From Pseudactinotalea suaedae (GTDB lineage: Bacteria > Actinomycetota > Actinomycetes > Actinomycetales > Beutenbergiaceae): a stretch of 64,000 nucleotides of DNA. Location of the stretch: NCBI RefSeq assembly GCF_009733815.1, contig NZ_WNXY01000010.1:1-64000 (forward strand). The letters are read 5' to 3'. Below the pieces are notes generated by a model. The model worked only from the letters and a program-made list of their open reading frames with translations. It did not search any database and was not told the DNA's origin. Shown here piece by piece: positions 33,692-43,373 of the stretch (positions are counted from its first letter, which is position 1; each line of letters begins with the position of its first letter). The translations under genes were made by a program, and so were the position numbers.

Positions 33692-35031
33692 CAGTTCTCC
33701 GTCGGCGCCGACACACGGTGCAGCGTCAGCTGTGGGTAGGTGACATGCGAGGGCTGCTCCAGCGGCATCCCCAGCATGCTCTCGTACAGGTCACGCAGGC
33801 TCGCCTCTGCACCCTGCCACGAGAACCTCTCCTCGTCGCGCAGGATCCCGATCCGCTCCCGGTAATAGCGGAGTCGACGGATCACCTCACCCACGGCCAG
33901 AGCCACGTCGGTCGGATCCTCGGTGAGGTGCACCGCGCCGATGTCGTGCTCACGGACGAACTGCTGCTGTGCGGGACAGTCGCTGACGACCACGGGCAAA
34001 CCTGCATGGATGTACTCGAACAGCTTGTTCGTGAGCGCGACGTCGTGGGAAGGGAACCGCTTGAGAGGGATGAGGCCGATGTCGGCGGACGCCAGGTAGG
34101 AGATGACGCGGTCCGGCTCGACCGGGGGCAGCAGGTGCACCCTGTCACCGACCTGGAGCGCAGCCGCACGTTCTCCCAGCGATGACGTCACCCGCGATGC
34201 GTAGGTGGTCGACACCACGGCGACATGAACACCAGGCATCGAGGGCATGGCATCGATGATCGTCTCGACTCCCCTGGCGGGGGTGACCACCCCGCTGTAG
34301 ACGAGTAGCGGAACCGAGTCGTCCAGATCACATGCTGACCGGACCCCGCCTGCCGGATCCGTGGGTGCCTCCGACTCCTGCCAGGGAGCGTTGAGCGTCA
34401 CCACCGTGGTCGACACGTCCGGATATCGGTTGCGGAGCTCGTCCTCGAGGATCGGGCTCACGGTGACGATGGCATCGGCCAGCGGGGCGATCTCGCGCTC
34501 GAGATCAAGCCAACCGGCTCGTTCGGTGGCGTCACGCGTGCCGTACAGCGACAGGCCGGCGATGAACTCGTGGGCGTCGTAGATCCACCTCACGTCAGTG
34601 CTTCCACGCTCGCGGCACGCTTCAACGGCTGCGGCTGCGACCGCGATCATGTGGACGTCATGAGCGTGGATGACGTCCGGCTCGAGCGCGACCACCTCGT
34701 CGACGAAGGCCTCGAGATAGTCGAGCGCTACCGGCACGGTCTGCCGCCAGGAGAGAACAGCCTCGACGTCAGGCTGTGGAGGGTCGGCCGGCTCGACTCG
34801 CCCCTCGTCTCTGTGGCGCCACTGCATCGGCAGCCGGATGACGGTGACCCCGGCCATCGTGTCGACCGTCCGGACGCCGGCCGGGGCAGTGCCTACGAGA
34901 GTGACGTCGAGTCCTAGACGTGCGACCGACACGGCGGTCTTGCGCACCCGCGTATCAACGGTGATCTGATTCCCGACGAGCATGACGACCCGTGGTCGCG
35001 CGGGTGCCTCAGCACGATCCCCCGAGTCCAA
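33691..35031 (-). CDS. Family 4 glycosyltransferase
   Basis: 446 residues from the preferred start. RVVMLVGNQITVDTRVRKTA at the N-terminus, IYDAHEFIAGLSLY in the middle, LLVYSGVVTPARGVETIIDA, and LTNKLFEYIHAGLPVVVSD at the donor site place it with the subfamily at 16521. Start choice: a TTG at 35031 has GGAAGGA six bases upstream; the frame also allows a GTG at 35055 with no ribosome site. It is coupled to the two-domain glycosyltransferase downstream. Specificity unknown; close similarity to 16521 suggests related donors. Confidence 0.85.
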   Translation of the reverse strand: MDSGDRAEAPARPRVVMLVGNQITVDTRVRKTAVSVARLGLDVTLVGTAPAGVRTVDTMAGVTVIRLPMQWRHRDEGRVEPADPPQPDVEAVLSWRQTVPVALDYLEAFVDEVVALEPDVIHAHDVHMIAVAAAAVEACRERGSTDVRWIYDAHEFIAGLSLYGTRDATERAGWLDLEREIAPLADAIVTVSPILEDELRNRYPDVSTTVVTLNAPWQESEAPTDPAGGVRSACDLDDSVPLLVYSGVVTPARGVETIIDAMPSMPGVHVAVVSTTYASRVTSSLGERAAALQVGDRVHLLPPVEPDRVISYLASADIGLIPLKRFPSHDVALTNKLFEYIHAGLPVVVSDCPAQQQFVREHDIGAVHLTEDPTDVALAVGEVIRRLRYYRERIGILRDEERFSWQGAEASLRDLYESMLGMPLEQPSHVTYPQLTLHRVSAPTEN

Positions 35032-35152
35032 GACACATCCTTCCGCCACGAGCACACCGACCGAGGTCCAGCAGCCTCTCCACCCGAGCCCCGCCGAACG
35101 ATGCCATTACTGTAGGCGCAGAACGATCTTCACCAGACTAGGGAGTGCCCAC

Positions 35153-35563
35153 GTGCCACGTGTCGTGATCATCAGCGGCACGGTCGACGACGATGCGTTG
35201 ACGACCGCGTGCAGCCACTTCGCCGACCCACGATTCACGGTCACGATCATCGCGCCCAAGTCATGGGCGGCGAAGAGCGTGTCCCCCGCGCCGGCGACCA
35301 TCGTGCTCGCTGGACCGGGCCGAGATCACCTCACGGACCAGCAACCCCGAGCACTCGCGTCCGAGAGCTGGAAGCTCTGGATGCGGTATCGGGACGATCC
35401 CACCGCCAAGAAGGCGGTGGATCAGGCGGATGTCATCGTGGCTCTCGACGAGACCGCCATCTACACGGGTTGGCGTCTTGCGCGACAACTACCGACCCGA
35501 ATCGTCTCGACGTCCGCGGCAACCGCGCGAGGTGAGTTCGACGCGCATGCAGGTGCTGCCTAG
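35153..35563 (+). CDS. Small Rossmann-like protein of unknown function
   Basis: 136 residues from a GTG with GGGAG seven bases upstream. I do not recognise the family. PRVVIISGTVDDDALTTACS at the start looks like the first strand and helix of a GT-B N-terminal domain. DPRFTVTIIAPKS and KKAVDQADVIVALDETAIYT continue a small alpha/beta fold, but no donor-binding half follows. It could be a free-standing domain assisting a glycosyltransferase, or a truncated remnant. It lies between a leftward glycosyltransferase gene (121-base divergent gap) and the SpoIID-FG-GAP gene, whose longest possible start overlaps its end. Confidence 0.6.
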   Translation: MPRVVIISGTVDDDALTTACSHFADPRFTVTIIAPKSWAAKSVSPAPATIVLAGPGRDHLTDQQPRALASESWKLWMRYRDDPTAKKAVDQADVIVALDETAIYTGWRLARQLPTRIVSTSAATARGEFDAHAGAA

Positions 35564-35576
35564 AGGTTGGTCAGAG

Positions 35577-37580
35577 GTGATCGCGTCGGTGCGCCCGCCC
35601 GGGCGACGCGCCCTCGCAGCGACCATCGCCGTGCTCATGGTGGCGGGCGCGCTCATCGTCGCCCAGCCACCCCCGGCGGCCGCCGCCGCGCAGATCTCGC
35701 TGACGGGACGTGGCTACGGCCACGGAATCGGGATGAGTCAGTATGGCGCGCTGGGCCGCGCGCAGGCCGGGCACGGATACGCCCAGATCCTCGCTGCGTA
35801 CTACCCGGGGACGTCTCTGGCGACGGGGAACGACTCGCAGGCCGTTCGCGTCCTGGTCACGAGCGACACGGACGGCCAGGCGAGCGTTCGCGCGGAGACC
35901 GCCATGACGGTGACGACCGCGCGCGGCACGGCCGCACTGCCTGGGTCGTTGTCGGGCGGCGCCCCGACGCAGTGGCGTCTACGCACCGTCGCCGGGACAC
36001 TGGTCCTGGAGGGCCTGGTGGGCACCACATGGCGTGCCCATGGGACACCCGCGATCAGCAACCTGTTGTCCGGTGCCGCGAGCGCGGATCTGGCGGCCGC
36101 CGACGGCACCATCCAGCTCCAGCTGGGCAGCAGGTTTCGGGAGTACCGGGGTGCCGTGCGGGCGGTGCTGGGCACTTCTCAACGCACCGTCGTCGTGACG
36201 ACCTACGCGTCGTACCTGCCGTCGGTGGTGGCCTCCGAGATGCCGACGTCGTGGCATGCGCAGGCCCTCGCCGCGCAGGCGGTCGCAGCACGGTCCTATG
36301 CCCTCTTCGACCAGCGATCGAAGTCGGCAGGCGCAACGTACGACACCTGCGACAGCGTGCAGTGCCAGGTGTTCAACGGCGAGGCGGACTACTCCGCAGC
36401 GGGCGCGCTGGTGCGCACATGGCCCACGGCCTCGACCCGGACGGCCGTCGCGGCGACGGCCGGCCGCTACGTCCGCGACTCCGCCGGCCCGGCCTTCACG
36501 CAGTTCTCCGCGAGCAACGGGGGCCACTCGGTCGCCGGGTCACGGCCCTACCTGGTGGCGGCTACCGACCCCTACGACACGTACCCGACGTGGACCGTTG
36601 AGCTGACGAGCTCGCGACTCGAGTCGGCCTACCCCGCCATCGGTAGCTTCCGCACCCTGAGTGTGGCCAGAGATGGTCGTGGAAGCTACGGCGGCCGCGC
36701 GCAGACCGTCGTCGTCTCCGGCACCGGTGGATCGGTGAGCGTGAGCGGTGCCGCCTTCCGCAGCGCGTTCGGTCTCCGTTCGACCCTGTTCGCCGTGACG
36801 ATCAACCAGCTTCCTTCGCTCCCCCGCGACCTCGACGCGAACGGGACCGCTGACCTGTTGGCTACCACGGCCTCCGGTCATCTGTACCGCTGGATGGGGA
36901 GAGGCGATGCCACCTTCCTCCCCCGGACGCTGATCGGCCCCGGTTGGCAGCAGATGGGCGCCCGGACGATCACCACAGGGCTCGGCGGGAGGTCGAGCAC
37001 GGAACTGGTCGCCGTCGACGCCAGATCCGGGCGCCTCTTGCGGTATCCATCAAACGGCACGGGGAGGTTCGCCTCCCCCTCGGTGATCGGGTCTGCGGGA
37101 TGGCAGACCATGGACGCGCTGCTCAGCGGGCTTGGCTGGGACGGGCCCGGAACCAACGGAGTGATCGCGCGCCACGCATCGACAGGCGCGTTGTACTACT
37201 ACGTGCTCGGCAGCAACGGCACCTTGCGCTCTGCGGGCCGCATCGGCGTGGGCTGGAACACCATGTCCCACGTCCTGTTCGCTGGGGACTGGAACGGTGA
37301 CGGCGGCCCTGACGTGATGGCGGTCGACCAGGGCGGACGACTCTGGCTCTACCCCGGCTCCGGAGCCGGGTCCTTCCTGCCACGCCAGCAGCTCGGGCAC
37401 GGCTGGTCGGGCATGTCCTCCTTGGTCGGCGGGTCAGACTGGAACGGTGACGGCGTCCTCGACCTCTTGGCCACCGACGGCACAGGACGCCTGTGGCTCT
37501 ATGCCGGCAACGGCACCGGCGCTTTCCGGCCCAGGCAGCAGATCGGTGTCGGTTGGTCGAGCTTCTCGCTGATCACCTGA
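35577..37580 (+). CDS. Secreted SpoIID/LytB-domain protein with FG-GAP repeats
   Basis: About 667 residues. A signal peptide (Arg-rich start, long hydrophobic core, PPPAAAAA) precedes a SpoIID/LytB domain (about 40-400) with GYGHGIGMSQYGA, VVASEMPTSWHAQALAAQAVAARSYAL (cut here as one helix region) and a late SNGGHSVAG. SpoIID proteins are lytic transglycosylases on denuded peptidoglycan; this non-sporulation context suggests wall remodelling. Residues about 415-667 are FG-GAP repeats (GDWNGDGGPDVMAVDQGG, SDWNGDGVLDLLATDGTG). Start is ambiguous among ATG 35547, GTG 35577 and GTG 35592; 35577 gives the best signal peptide and has AGAGG upstream. Confidence 0.83.
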   Translation: MIASVRPPGRRALAATIAVLMVAGALIVAQPPPAAAAAQISLTGRGYGHGIGMSQYGALGRAQAGHGYAQILAAYYPGTSLATGNDSQAVRVLVTSDTDGQASVRAETAMTVTTARGTAALPGSLSGGAPTQWRLRTVAGTLVLEGLVGTTWRAHGTPAISNLLSGAASADLAAADGTIQLQLGSRFREYRGAVRAVLGTSQRTVVVTTYASYLPSVVASEMPTSWHAQALAAQAVAARSYALFDQRSKSAGATYDTCDSVQCQVFNGEADYSAAGALVRTWPTASTRTAVAATAGRYVRDSAGPAFTQFSASNGGHSVAGSRPYLVAATDPYDTYPTWTVELTSSRLESAYPAIGSFRTLSVARDGRGSYGGRAQTVVVSGTGGSVSVSGAAFRSAFGLRSTLFAVTINQLPSLPRDLDANGTADLLATTASGHLYRWMGRGDATFLPRTLIGPGWQQMGARTITTGLGGRSSTELVAVDARSGRLLRYPSNGTGRFASPSVIGSAGWQTMDALLSGLGWDGPGTNGVIARHASTGALYYYVLGSNGTLRSAGRIGVGWNTMSHVLFAGDWNGDGGPDVMAVDQGGRLWLYPGSGAGSFLPRQQLGHGWSGMSSLVGGSDWNGDGVLDLLATDGTGRLWLYAGNGTGAFRPRQQIGVGWSSFSLIT

Positions 37581-37656
37581 CCGTCATCTCGCGCGTGGAG
37601 TGCGCTGAACGAGTTGTCCGGTACGCTGCGCTGCACCATCCGAGAAAGGGCTCGCT

Positions 37657-38835
37657 GTGGCTAGGTTCCTCCGCATCCTCGTAGCTGTCGCCCTAGCCGC
37701 AGTCATGTTTGCCCCTGGCGCTCCCGCCAGTGCCTCGGACGACAATGACGAGCTGCTCTTCTACCGCACCGACGGGCTTTTTCGATACCACGACCCGACG
37801 AGCTCGGGGTTGCTGGGCAGCGCGTTTCTCGGCGGCTCCAACTACACGCGGAACTGGGACGTCATCACCGCGCTGGATCTCGATGGCGATGGCCAGGACG
37901 AGGTTCTCTTCTACCGCACGGACGGCCTGTACGCCTTTTTTGATATCCGCTCGGACGGCAGTCTGGGTAGCAAGATCCGTGGTGGCAACAACTACACCCG
38001 CGGCTGGGACTCCATCGTGGCCATCGACCTCGATGGCGACCGCCGCGACGAGCTCCTCTTCTACCGAGCCGACGGCCTCTACGCCTTCTTCGACGTCACC
38101 AGCACCGGCGGCACCGGAACCAAGGTCCGCGGCGGCAACAACTACACCCGCGGCTGGAGCTCTATCGCCGGTATCGATCTCGATGGCGACAACCGTGAGG
38201 AGCTGCTCTTCTACCGCACCGACGGCCTCTACGCCTTCTTCGACGTCACCAGCACCGGCGGCACCGGAACCAAGATCCGCGGCGGCAACAACTACACTCG
38301 TGACTGGGACGTGATCGTCGCGATCGACCTCGACTTCGGACAGCCCGCCCGGCCAGTGACCTTCGGTGACGGCAACTGGCGGATCGGCAGCTCGCTCCCT
38401 CCGGGTACATACCGCACTACTAGCCAAGTGTTTCCCGACTACTGCTACTGGGAGCGGAGCGCCGACTTCTCAGGCGGCATCAATGCAAACGCATTTACGA
38501 CGGTTGGTCAGATCGTCACGATCGAGGCGGGAGATGCGGCTTTCGAAAGTGACGGCTGCGGTACGTGGACGAGCAGGATGAACATTCTCGGGCGACGCAC
38601 CACTGCCACGCTTCCCGGAGGCGCTTACTTGGTAAGCACCGATGTGTCTCCGGGACTCTGGGTCAACTCCGACTCGAGCGACGGCTGCTATTGGGAGCGT
38701 CTCTCCGGCTTTAGCGGTGATGGGTCGGAGATCCTCGACAATGACTTTACGGACAACACCGCCTACGTTGAGGTGCTCCCGAGCGATGTCGGGTTCTTCA
38801 GCGAGGGTTGCGGGACGTGGACCTGGCTTGGCTAG
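37657..38835 (+). CDS. Secreted repeat protein: FG-GAP-like repeats plus paired CYWER domains
   Basis: 392 residues from GTG (AAAGGG seven bases upstream). A signal peptide ends ASA-SD at about residue 27. Four 50-residue repeats follow, each of the form DELLFYRTDGLYAFFD ... RGGNNYTRGWDSIVAIDLDGD, with calcium-loop-like DLDGD. From about 225, two 70-residue domains share a W-x-G, GCYWERLSGFSG, and ESDGCGTWT pattern common in actinobacterial secreted proteins, with paired Cys likely to form disulfides. No enzyme domain. Two of the 50-residue repeats are almost identical at DNA level (38071-38149 and 38221-38299), showing recent duplication. Likely a surface-binding or structural protein. Confidence 0.82.
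   Translation: MARFLRILVAVALAAVMFAPGAPASASDDNDELLFYRTDGLFRYHDPTSSGLLGSAFLGGSNYTRNWDVITALDLDGDGQDEVLFYRTDGLYAFFDIRSDGSLGSKIRGGNNYTRGWDSIVAIDLDGDRRDELLFYRADGLYAFFDVTSTGGTGTKVRGGNNYTRGWSSIAGIDLDGDNREELLFYRTDGLYAFFDVTSTGGTGTKIRGGNNYTRDWDVIVAIDLDFGQPARPVTFGDGNWRIGSSLPPGTYRTTSQVFPDYCYWERSADFSGGINANAFTTVGQIVTIEAGDAAFESDGCGTWTSRMNILGRRTTATLPGGAYLVSTDVSPGLWVNSDSSDGCYWERLSGFSGDGSEILDNDFTDNTAYVEVLPSDVGFFSEGCGTWTWLG
38071..38299 (+). repeat. Near-identical 150-bp coding repeat
   Basis: The segments 38071-38149 and 38221-38299 are 150 bases apart and differ at only a couple of positions (for example G/A within AAGGTCCGC versus AAGATCCGC). They encode the same stretch of the 50-residue protein repeat. The flanking repeats are more divergent. 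Confidence 0.85.
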
Positions 38836-38909
38836 ACCGAGCCGGGCCCCATGCCAACTAGGCTTGCCGATGCGGGCCAGGTGCTCGTGAGCCGGCCCTA
38901 GGAGACTCA

Positions 38910-40715
38910 TTGCTCGCGTTGTGGCGTACGGTGCGCCGCTTGCTGGCGACGCTGCCGGCAGGCACGAGCCGCTTCGTCATCACCTTCGCGGTGCTGCAGA
39001 GCGCGCTCGCGATCCTCGACGTCGCGGCGATCGGTCTGCTCGCCCTGATCCTGGCGCCGATGCTCACCGGGGCCACGGCCACGTTGCCGGTGCTCGGTGA
39101 GATCAGCGAGCCGACCCAGTTCCGCAACGTGCTGCTCGCCGTCGGCGGCCTGATCATCGCCAAGAGCGCCCTCGCGATCGTGCTGCAGCGGTGGGCCACG
39201 TCGCGCTTCGCCCAGTTCGAGCAGGTCCTCGGGGCACAGCTGCTCGCCGGCACCTTCAAGGCGCCGTGGACCGAACGCCTCTCTCGCAACGCGAGCGACA
39301 TCGTCCGCTCCACCGACGTCGGGGTCGGTGCCACCGTCTCGGGGGTGCTGATCCCGTTCTGCCAGCTCGCCGGTGAGGTCGTCACGTTCGTGGCCGTGCT
39401 CGGCGTCCTGGTTGTCGCCGAGCCGATGCTCGCCACCGCCACCGTGCTCTACTTCGCGGCGGTGGCTGCCGGCCTGTACTTCTGGGTGCTGCGCCGCGCC
39501 GTGCGCGCCGGCCAGGACAACCGCACCTACTCCGCGCGCGCCGTGCGGCTGATGAGCGAGATGGTGCACGCGCTGAAGGAGATCACCCTGCGCGGCCGTT
39601 CGGACGAGCTGGCCGAGCTCGTCCTGAGCATCCGTTCGCGCTCATCTCGCGCTCGTGCCGATCAGAGCTTCCTCGGCGCGATCCCCCGCTACGTCCTCGA
39701 GGCCGCCCTCATCGGCGGCCTGGGCATCGGTGCGGCGATCGGGTACCTGACCCATCCCGACGACGGCGTCGCAGGAGCACTGGCCGCCGTCGCCCTGTTC
39801 GGGGTGGCCGGGTTCCGCATCGTGCCCTCGCTGACCCGGTTCCAGACGATCCTCGCCCAGACCGGGGCGAACATGCCGTTCGCCGATCAGGTGCTGGCGG
39901 AGATCGCTCGCAGCCGCAGCTACACCGAGCCATCGCGGGTTCCCAGCGAGCCGCTGGCGGAGACCAGCCGCACGCTCCGGCTCCGCAACGTCACCTTCTC
40001 CTACCCGGGTGCCGGCTCGCCCGCCGTCGAGGACGTCGACCTCGAGCTGCCCTTCGGTCAGACGCTCGCCCTGGTCGGGGCATCCGGCTCGGGCAAGACG
40101 ACGCTCGTCGACCTCACGCTCGGGCTGCTCGAGCCGAGCTCGGGAGAGATCCTCATCGGCGACCAGCCGCTCTCGCGCGTGCTCGCCGACTGGCGCTCGC
40201 GCGTGGGCTACGTGCCGCAGGAGGTCGCGCTGTTCGACGCCTCGGTCGCTCACAACGTCGCCCTGACCTGGTCGGACGAGAACATCGACGAGGGCCGCGT
40301 CCGCAGGGCGCTCGCCCGCGCTCAGCTGCTCGACGTGGTCGAGTCGCGCCCGGAGGGCATCCACGCCCCCGTGGGCGACCGCGGTCTCGCGCTCTCCGGT
40401 GGGCAACGGCAGCGTCTGGGTGTGGCACGCGCGCTGTACACCGACCCCCTGGTGCTCGTCATGGACGAGGCCACCTCCGCACTCGACACCAGCACCGAGG
40501 CCGCGGTCACGGCCGCGATCCGCGAGCTCGCCGGCGAGATCAGCGTGATCGTCGTCGCTCACCGTCTGGCCACGATCCGGCACAGCGAGCAGGTGTGCTT
40601 CCTGCGGGACGGCCGGCTGGTGGCCAGCGGGACGTTCGCCGAGGTGGTGGCCGCAGTGCCCGACTTCGCCGAGCAGGCCGCGCTCGCCGGCCTCGCGAGC
40701 GAGCCCGATGGCTGA
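38910..40715 (+). CDS. ABC exporter, fused membrane and ATPase domains (PglK/MsbA-like)
   Basis: 601 residues. Six membrane helices in the first about 320 residues, then an ATPase with Walker A GASGSGKTT, Q-loop in VGYVPQEVALFD, signature LSGGQRQRLG, and Walker B LVLVMDEATSALD with a following VAHRL switch His. Half-transporters of this layout flip lipid-linked oligosaccharides (PglK) or export lipids and peptides. The overlapping downstream glycosyltransferase genes favour a glycolipid flippase. The TTG start at 38910 has a GGAG site six bases upstream; no better in-frame start exists nearby. Confidence 0.87.
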   Translation: MLALWRTVRRLLATLPAGTSRFVITFAVLQSALAILDVAAIGLLALILAPMLTGATATLPVLGEISEPTQFRNVLLAVGGLIIAKSALAIVLQRWATSRFAQFEQVLGAQLLAGTFKAPWTERLSRNASDIVRSTDVGVGATVSGVLIPFCQLAGEVVTFVAVLGVLVVAEPMLATATVLYFAAVAAGLYFWVLRRAVRAGQDNRTYSARAVRLMSEMVHALKEITLRGRSDELAELVLSIRSRSSRARADQSFLGAIPRYVLEAALIGGLGIGAAIGYLTHPDDGVAGALAAVALFGVAGFRIVPSLTRFQTILAQTGANMPFADQVLAEIARSRSYTEPSRVPSEPLAETSRTLRLRNVTFSYPGAGSPAVEDVDLELPFGQTLALVGASGSGKTTLVDLTLGLLEPSSGEILIGDQPLSRVLADWRSRVGYVPQEVALFDASVAHNVALTWSDENIDEGRVRRALARAQLLDVVESRPEGIHAPVGDRGLALSGGQRQRLGVARALYTDPLVLVMDEATSALDTSTEAAVTAAIRELAGEISVIVVAHRLATIRHSEQVCFLRDGRLVASGTFAEVVAAVPDFAEQAALAGLASEPDG

Positions 40716-42081
40716 GCGGCTGCCGCGCGTGCTCGGACGCGCCCCGCGCATCGCCCTGCTCCTGAACAAGGAGGAGGCGACCGACTCCCGCGTCCTCAAG
40801 ACGGCGGCGAGCCTGCGCGACGCCGGCGCCGAGGTGCGGATCGTCTCGGCCGCCCGCCCCGGGCATCCCGCGGGCACCGCACGCGCGAGCAACGGCGGCA
40901 GCGGCCTCGATGTCTACCGCGTCTCCGACCTCGACCTCGTCCGGCTGCTGCCGTGGCTCGCGGCCGCGGTGCGGCGGTTCCGGGGCGCGGCGGCTGCGCA
41001 CCGGGATGCAGCAGCGGTCCCGCCCGCTGCCCCGGCGGACGCAGCGGTTCCGACGGAGCCACCGCCCCGGCCACGGCCCACCCCGAAGGCGCTCCTCGCC
41101 GACGCCTGGATGCGGCTCTACCAGGCGCTGCGGTTGAGCTGGTACTGGTTGGGGGCGGTGCGCCACCTGACCGGATGGAAGCCCGACGCGGTGCACGCCA
41201 ACGACGGCAACACGCTGGCGCCCGCCGTGATGCTGCGCGCGCTGGTCGGGTCCCGGGTCGTGTACGACTCCCACGAGCTCTGGCGCCATCGGAACGTGCG
41301 GCAGGACCGGCTGCTGGCACCGGCGATGGAAGCGATGATCGAGCGCCTCGGTGTGCGCGCCAGCAGCGGCGTGATCACGGTCTCGCCCTCGATCGTCGAG
41401 TGGCTCCGACGGCGCTACCGCCTGGCGCAGCCGCCGACCCTGGTGCGCAACATCCCGCACCGGCGCGGACCCGTGCCCGCACCCCAGAACGGCCGGCTCC
41501 GTGAGCTCGCCGCCTTGCCGAAGGACACCCTGGTGATCGCCTACTGCGGCGGCGTGACCACCGGACGGGGGCTCGAGGAGACGGTCGACGCCCTGGCCGA
41601 GCTGCCTGGACACGCTCATCTCGTCATGCTGGGCCCGATCGCCCCCGCCTACCTGGACGGCCTCCTGCGCAGGGCGCGGGAGGCCGGCGTGGCCGAACGC
41701 GTGCACGCCGTCGGGACCGTGCCCAGCGCGGAGGTGCCCGAGGCACTGGCCGACGCCGACGTGTCCGTCGTGTTCGTGCGACCGATCTGCCTGTCCTACC
41801 GCTACTCGTTGCCGAACAAGCTCTTCGAGTCGATCCACGCGGGGCTGCCGGTGGTCGCTGCGGACCTGCCCGACACGGCCGCCGTCGTGCGGCACTACGG
41901 CGTGGGTGAGGTCTTCGGTCCGGAGCGACCCGACCAGCTCGCCGAGGCGATCCTGCGTGTGGTGTCCGAGGGTGAGCAGTACCGGACCGCATCCCGAGCG
42001 GCAGCCGACGACCTCGACTGGGAGAACGAGTCCGCTGCGCTCGTGGGTCTGTACCGTCGCGTCCTGGAGGGCGATCGATGA
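40708..42081 (+). CDS. Family 4 glycosyltransferase
   Basis: 457 residues. The N-terminal half has RIALLLNKEEATDSRVLKTA and, after a Pro/Ala-rich insertion (about residues 90-130), AVHANDGNTLAPAVML and VVYDSHELWRHRN. The donor half has VIAYCGGVTTGRGLEETVDA and LPNKLFESIHAGLPVVAAD. Overlaps the ABC exporter by eight bases and the next glycosyltransferase by four, so the three genes form an assembly-and-flip unit. Subfamily resembles 33691 and 16521. Donor unknown. Confidence 0.86.
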   Translation: MAERLPRVLGRAPRIALLLNKEEATDSRVLKTAASLRDAGAEVRIVSAARPGHPAGTARASNGGSGLDVYRVSDLDLVRLLPWLAAAVRRFRGAAAAHRDAAAVPPAAPADAAVPTEPPPRPRPTPKALLADAWMRLYQALRLSWYWLGAVRHLTGWKPDAVHANDGNTLAPAVMLRALVGSRVVYDSHELWRHRNVRQDRLLAPAMEAMIERLGVRASSGVITVSPSIVEWLRRRYRLAQPPTLVRNIPHRRGPVPAPQNGRLRELAALPKDTLVIAYCGGVTTGRGLEETVDALAELPGHAHLVMLGPIAPAYLDGLLRRAREAGVAERVHAVGTVPSAEVPEALADADVSVVFVRPICLSYRYSLPNKLFESIHAGLPVVAADLPDTAAVVRHYGVGEVFGPERPDQLAEAILRVVSEGEQYRTASRAAADDLDWENESAALVGLYRRVLEGDR

Positions 42082-43220
42082 CACGGGCTCGGGTGATGAT
42101 CATCAGCTACTCGCCGCTGCGTCGCGATGCGCGCGTGCTGCGGCAGATCCGGCTGCTGGCCCCGCTCCACGACGTGACGACCGTCGGCTACGGCGAGGCA
42201 CCCGAGGGCGTCGTCGAGCACATCCGCGTCCCGGACGAGATCATCTACTGGCACAAGGACCGGCGGCTGCTGGCGCTGCGTTCCTACCAGCGGCTCTACG
42301 ACACCATGCCCATCACGCGCCACCTGCGCGCGCGGCTCCCCGTGGGCGAGCACGACGTCGTCATCGCCAACGACGTCGATACCGTCCCGCTCGCGATCGG
42401 GCTGCAGCCACGGCACGGCGTGCACGCCGACCTCCACGAGTACTCCTCGCGGCAGCTCGAGGAACGGTTGAGCTGGCGGGTCGTGGTGGCGCCGTTCCTG
42501 AGGTGGATCGTGCGCACCTGGGTCAGGCGTGCCGACTCGGTGACCACCGTCTCCCCCGGGCTGGCCTCCGAGTACTGGCGCGAGTTCGGGATCGACGCCC
42601 AGCTGGTGATGAACGCACCGCCGCTGACCGATCTCGCACCGACCCCGGTGCGTGACCCGGTCCGGCTCGTGCACGCGGGCAACGGGGTGCCCGAGCGGCT
42701 GGAGACGATGCTCGAGGCCATGGACCTGCTCCGCACCCCGGCCACGCTCGACCTCTACCTCATCGACCAGGGCAACGGGTACGTTCCCGCGCTGCGTGAG
42801 CGGTACGCCGACAGCGACCGGGTGCGGATCCACGACCCCGTCCCCACCGACGAGATCGTGAGAACGCTGAACCGCTACGACCTGGGCGTCTACGTGCTGC
42901 CGCCGATCTCGTTCAACTTCCGCCACGCGTTGCCCAACAAGTTCTTCGACTTCGTGCAGGCGCGCCTCGGGGTGGTGATCGGCCCGAGCCCCGACATGGC
43001 GGCCCTCGTCCGCGAGCACGGGCTGGGCGTCGTCACCCCCGACTTCACCGCTGAGACGTTCGCCGCAGCGATCGATGCGCTCGATCCCGAGCAGATCAGC
43101 AGCCTGAAGGACGCGAGCGATACCGCCGCGCGGGTGCTCTGCGCCGAGAGGCAGGTCACCGTCTGGGCGGACGCGGTGGAGCGCCTGCTCCTCACGCGCC
43201 GGCCCAGCTCCGCGGGCTGA
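42078..43220 (+). CDS. Family 4 glycosyltransferase
   Basis: 380 residues. RVMIISYSPLRRDARVLRQI begins the GT-B N-domain; VVIANDVDTVPLAIGL, DLHEYSSRQLEERL and TVSPGLASEYW lie in the acceptor half; VRLVHAGNGVPERLETML and LPNKFFDFVQARLGVVIGP in the donor half. The usual Glu in the donor helix is Asp (KFFDF). It is coupled to the preceding gene by ATGA. A 153-base gap follows before the SMR gene, in which I see only a short GC hairpin around 43270-43290. Confidence 0.85.
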   Translation: MTRARVMIISYSPLRRDARVLRQIRLLAPLHDVTTVGYGEAPEGVVEHIRVPDEIIYWHKDRRLLALRSYQRLYDTMPITRHLRARLPVGEHDVVIANDVDTVPLAIGLQPRHGVHADLHEYSSRQLEERLSWRVVVAPFLRWIVRTWVRRADSVTTVSPGLASEYWREFGIDAQLVMNAPPLTDLAPTPVRDPVRLVHAGNGVPERLETMLEAMDLLRTPATLDLYLIDQGNGYVPALRERYADSDRVRIHDPVPTDEIVRTLNRYDLGVYVLPPISFNFRHALPNKFFDFVQARLGVVIGPSPDMAALVREHGLGVVTPDFTAETFAAAIDALDPEQISSLKDASDTAARVLCAERQVTVWADAVERLLLTRRPSSAG

Positions 43221-43373
43221 TGGTGACGTCGGTCGCCATCACGTGACCTCCGCCGTCGGGATGGGTACCGTGGCTCCCGGACGCCGGAGGCTCGGCGGTT
43301 CCCCGGACGAGGCGCGCCGTACCCGGACATGACGACGGCGTGATCGCCTAGTCAGGCATGGAAGGGGCGACTG

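Noticed and set aside
34982-35152. Longer N-terminus for the small Rossmann-like protein
   Set aside because: The extension overlaps the opposite-strand glycosyltransferase start, is not protein-like, and the GTG at 35153 has a good ribosome site.
43221-43373. Guanidine riboswitch upstream of the Gdx-like gene
   Set aside because: Two GGACG sequences occur, but only one lies in a short weak stem and the other cannot form a closing stem; the ACGR-loop pair of guanidine-II and the guanidine-I core are not recognisable.
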